From: Dipylidium caninum | Taxonomy: Eukaryota; Platyhelminthes; Cestoda; Cyclophyllidea; Dipylidiidae | DNA length: 64,000 nt | Assembly (NCBI GenBank): GCA_017562135.1 | Contig: QEYB01001427.1 | Location: 372,001 to 436,000, forward strand | Direction of reading: 5' to 3' | In this document: positions 60,579 through 64,000 of the stretch, one piece after another | Layout of the letters: each line of letters begins with the position of its first letter | Numbering within the stretch: the stretch's first letter is position 1 | Notes under the pieces: model-generated | What the model saw: the letters and a program-made list of their open reading frames with translations, nothing else | Told to the model about the DNA's origin: nothing | Database searches by the model: none | Made by a program: the position numbers and the translations under genes

Positions 60579-61963
60579 TCCAATTTTCATGGTGTATAAC
60601 TGTCTATGGACCATGGTTTCATAAGCCAATTTAAATGTCATTATTGATCCCTCAAAGTGATTTATATGTATTCGAACCATGACTGAAATTATCACATGTT
60701 AAATCACTAATTGTACATTTTGCTCAATCCATTATCGCTGAAAGGACAAATTACACAATTGTTTCAGTAATGTTCTAGAGCCCTCGTCTATTTTCACCAC
60801 TCGCTCCCTGCGCACCATAAAATGGAGTTTCATGCATCAAACCTTTGGTTACAACGATCGGAGTTTAGGAGGCAGTTTATTATCCTGGCAGTTCTTAATC
60901 AATTAACAACTTGTTATCAGCAGCGCCTCTAATACATGATAATCCTCGGCGGACTTTAAATTATTGTTAATTACTATCATTGTAGCATGTATTTCAAGAT
61001 GTCAATGTGAAAATGGGGAGTAGGTCGAGACAAAGCTCGTTAAATGAGAAAATCTGTTATCAACTGATATTTAGAACAGTCATATTTGTGAGAACAGTAA
61101 AGAATATTTTTATCAATTTCCTAGGATTATCTGGCCAGGCTACGTGGGTGTACCACAAACTATGTTAAGCAACGATACCAAAACAGAAAGTCATTTTAAA
61201 GCCCATCTTATCCTACGCTTTTGGAAGGAGCTGATATTAGCTTCCTCAATAGCTTCCTATTGCTCTAACAATTCATTATTAGTCGTATCCATGTTCTGAG
61301 TAATGCTTGATTATCTCTGTATCCCTACTACATCATCATCAGAAAAGTTCTGCAGAAACGTAACCTCCGGCACTCCCGTGCTGCATACTATTGTAAATGT
61401 TGTTAATACGACTATTTTCGATTACCCTTACAAGTTGTTTAAGTCAACACAATAGACTTAAAGCTCGCTTTGAACGCTCTCTATGGACTTCACTCCGCTC
61501 TAGGTATCGCCATAATTGTCGCCATTTTGCTTTTTTCCGGTTTGAGACTTACTCCTGATTTGTTAAGGCGCTTTAGCCAACTTTACCAAGTTGTTTTGCC
61601 TTGGATCTATTGCAAATGTGCCGATTATATGGTGCAGCCTGGGTTTTGTTTCGCTACAACCGGGTCCCTTATCCACGCACTCCTTTTCCATTACCTACCA
61701 CACTTAGTGGTTCCTCGGCCTTAATCCATTTGACTTGAGGAATTATTTCACTCTTTGGAGCGTACGTTTACCCACCAAACTACCCTTTTCATCCAATCCT
61801 GGCTTGTTCCCTCTAAAAAATCTTTCATTGACAGCATATCCTTGATTCTCGCGCCTTAATTAGTCAGAGACACGATCCTCCTAATACTTAATGAAATTTC
61901 CTTAAATGTTGTAATCGTTTCTAGGTGTGCGCTGTATTTTGGATCCGCTTTGTGTTCCCTGAG
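60579..61963. other. Intergenic or 5' region of the F-box gene
   Basis: AT-rich. A frame at 61470-61724 has a hydrophobic stretch (GIAIIVAILLFSGLRL) but no splice or motif support. A TTTCTAG acceptor at 61918-61924 suggests a 5' UTR intron of the F-box gene ends here. Confidence 0.4.
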
Positions 61964-64000
61964 ATGCCTGTGTGCACCGATCATACTTCCCTTCAAAATG
62001 AGTCCAATCCTCCAAAACAGCCCCAACAAAGCTCACCTGCATGCCTCCCACGCCGTAGCAATTCCGTCAGTTCTACTTTAGCAGAGGCAAGCCTTTCACG
62101 AGGACGACAAAAACGGCACCGGTTTGGCAGCGGAGCTTCGCTTGGTAATTCTGATGGTCAACCGCCATGTCGGAAGTCTCGACGAAGCCGGGCTTCCACT
62201 GGGAACAGTGCTCATGGGAACCGTTCCACACCGGACCCATCCGTAGATGTCATTTGTAGCGATGACTTCGTGTCAGGAGGGTCCACCAAGTGTTTCGCTG
62301 ATCCTGGCGAGTCTGATTCAAATTCCGTATGGAAGCCATCAAGACCGTAGTCGAAGAAGTTGCTTCAGTACATGTTGGAGTTCGTGTCGACGATGATGTG
62401 TCGGGAACACAGACTCCGCAAAGCAATGATGAAGGCAATAATAGTGATAATGAAGATGAACAGGTCACTAAATTACCACCAGCCTCATTTCAGGAGCCAG
62501 AACCTACTTGCGACGCTTTGACTGCTGCTGATGCTACTGTTGATGACATTCAGAGATCTATTTCCTCCCCTGCATCTGTCTCATCCGTCCCTCGATCATT
62601 CAGCTGTGATTCCTCCATTCCTTGCACGTCATCCTCTATCGCCGCTCTGCCCGCGGACGCAGCATTTAGGCAACAGGTGACTTCAATCTGCGCAACTAAT
62701 CGCCTTCCCGATTCCAGTCTTTCAAGTTTCTCCTCCGTCACTTCCCTCGTTGACTCTGTTCTTGAACCCCTCTCGATGGTATCTTCTCCTATGGAACTCA
62801 CCTTTGCACAACAACGGCAATATCAGCCAGATGATGATGATAAATCGACCCAGGTTCTAATTGAAGGTTCCTCTTGTTCTTTTCTCAACACCCGCAAACT
62901 TGGATCTGCCACTCGACGCGGTAATTTTGACTCATGCTCTGTGAATTTGTTTTTTATCTGCGAGTTTTAGTCAAGTACGCTTTGATTTGATTTATGTTCG
63001 TTTTTAGTGGTCGTGAACGCCATTGACACTAAACGCGGCAAAAGGAAACGTGAACCAATTGCTCGTGGTACCTTGAAGAAACCTGCGTTGAAAGCACCGA
63101 TAATGAATGAAAATTCTGAAACCAATTTGGGTACCGACTCTGATTCGGAAGTTTTGCCTCATGTCTACCCTCTACGCTCAAGAATTCGTTTGGAACAATT
63201 GCGCAAAGAGTGGGAGGAGATGCAAGCTGCTCCTCGTCAATTTGACAGTCTTCCTTTTGAACTCATAATCCGTATAATTCAGTACCTCAGTGTGCAGGAC
63301 TTATTCGCCCTTCAGTGCCTCAATAAACGACTAAAGGCCATCACTACGAAACATTTGTGTACGTTGAAACGAATTAACTTTAGCTCTGGACTGCCCTTCG
63401 CATATTTACCGAGAAAACTCGACGATGCTGCTTTGAAGCGCATTCTAGCCTGCACTCCTGAGGTCACTCATATACTTGGATTTTATCCTCGTCAAATCGT
63501 CGATAGCAATTCAACCGAGTTGAAAGAACTTGACTATGCTCTTACTTATGACGGCATTCTCGAGGCTTTTCGTAGTTGCACAAAGCTTCGTTCGGTTGAG
63601 TTAATGGATGTGGGCCTAATGAGTCTTCTCGTGGCCCGTCTTCCGAATGTTAAGTTCCATGGAATGTTCAGAAACCGACCGGATAGTTGGGACAGTGAAT
63701 ATGCTGTTCCAATGCCGCCAGAGCCTGTTCCACAACAGTCCATTTCGTCATTTGGTCCTTTTTCATCGTCTACATCAGGAAACAACTTGGCTCACGCGGC
63801 GGCTGCTTTTGTGCACCGGGCTGCGGCCAACGGGGCCAGGTTAGCTAAGTGGTTTGAGCCGGTAGGAGAGGTTCCGCAACTCCAAGGCTCGCCATGTTGT
63901 CCGCAGTATACCTACCTCTATCCACACACTCATCGCGTCTTTCTCCCGCCCAACTTAAACATACACACCCAGCAGAGTATGGTCAACCAAGAAGCAGCGT
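61964..64000 (+). CDS. FBXO38: FBXO38-like F-box protein, 5' part, runs off the window
   Basis: FBXO38 is a substrate adaptor of SCF ubiquitin ligases. The likely start is ATG 61964 (MPVCTDHTSLQN). A first low-complexity Ser/Arg segment runs to about 62.25-62.35 kb, where a short intron must change frame; candidate edges are a GTAGCG donor near 62256 and acceptors at the TAG or CAG near 62353 or 62368. The second segment, acidic and serine-rich, ends at donor 62921. The intron 62921-63007 is 87 nt and phase-consistent. The third segment, 63008 to the end, is open throughout: F-box LPFELIIRIIQYLSVQDLF, then INFSSGLPFAYLP, GFYPRQI, GILEAFRSCTKLRSVEL, LPNVKFHGMFRNRPD, PMPPEP, all matching FBXO38 in order. 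The N-terminal extension before the F-box (over 300 residues) is much longer than in vertebrates. C-terminal leucine-rich parts lie beyond the window. Confidence 0.88.

Noticed and set aside
1..64000. tRNA, rRNA or spliced-leader RNA genes
   Set aside because: I looked for T-loop (GTTCRA) and anticodon-arm geometry and for rRNA-like segments; no stretch formed a convincing cloverleaf or matched conserved rRNA.

Overview
The window is nuclear DNA of an animal, most likely a parasitic flatworm and probably a tapeworm. Evidence: split genes with consensus GT-AG introns, many of them very short (36, 64, 64 and 87 nt), beside multi-kilobase introns rich in microsatellites, and proteins that read as diverged orthologues of metazoan families. 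There are no operons, no CRISPR array and no phage features. The species is inferred, not proved.

Layout from left to right. 1-20.5 kb: one long minus-strand gene encodes a SUCO/SLP1-type SUN-domain ER membrane protein. A 2.4-kb inverted repeat lies inside it (7.8-10.2 kb and 15.7-18.15 kb), and each arm carries a copy of one SUN-domain exon. 20.9-21.9 kb: complete plus-strand mitochondrial SDHB (three exons), head-to-head with SUCO. 22.2-29.2 kb: minus-strand SRFBP1/BUD22-like nucleolar gene, tail-to-tail with SDHB. 29.2-34.4 kb: AT-rich, no gene I can support firmly. 34.4-35.4 kb: minus-strand SUZ-domain gene. 37.8-47.0 kb: minus-strand multi-exon coiled-coil gene with a second exon-carrying inverted repeat (42.2-44.2 and 47.6-48.8 kb). 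51.1-52.4 kb: plus-strand five-exon gene for a 95-residue secreted, very basic, four-cysteine peptide, assembled here from exons too small for simple ORF finding. 54.2-60.0 kb: minus-strand EFHC2 (three DM10 domains), all 11 exons traced. 60.2-60.6 kb: plus-strand exon of an unrecognised gene. 62-64 kb: plus-strand 5' part of an FBXO38-like F-box gene, cut by the window end.

The genes are ordinary housekeeping or ciliary ones (respiratory complex II, ER membrane biogenesis, nucleolar RNA binding, axonemal microtubule inner protein, ubiquitin ligase adaptor) and form no obvious pathway. The unusual parts are structural. Two separate long genes each have inverted-repeat arms flanking a block of exons, with one internal exon present in both sense and antisense orientation. 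Pre-mRNA from either locus (if the second gene's transcript reaches its distal arm) could form a kilobase-scale stem whose loop contains coding exons, a geometry known to favour exon circularisation, editing or dsRNA processing; recombination between arms would flip those exons.

Quality caveat: at about eight places a conserved reading frame is broken by exactly one extra base, usually in a homopolymer. This looks like insertion errors in an incompletely polished long-read assembly rather than gene decay, so frameshifts here should not be read as pseudogenes without RNA or short-read support.
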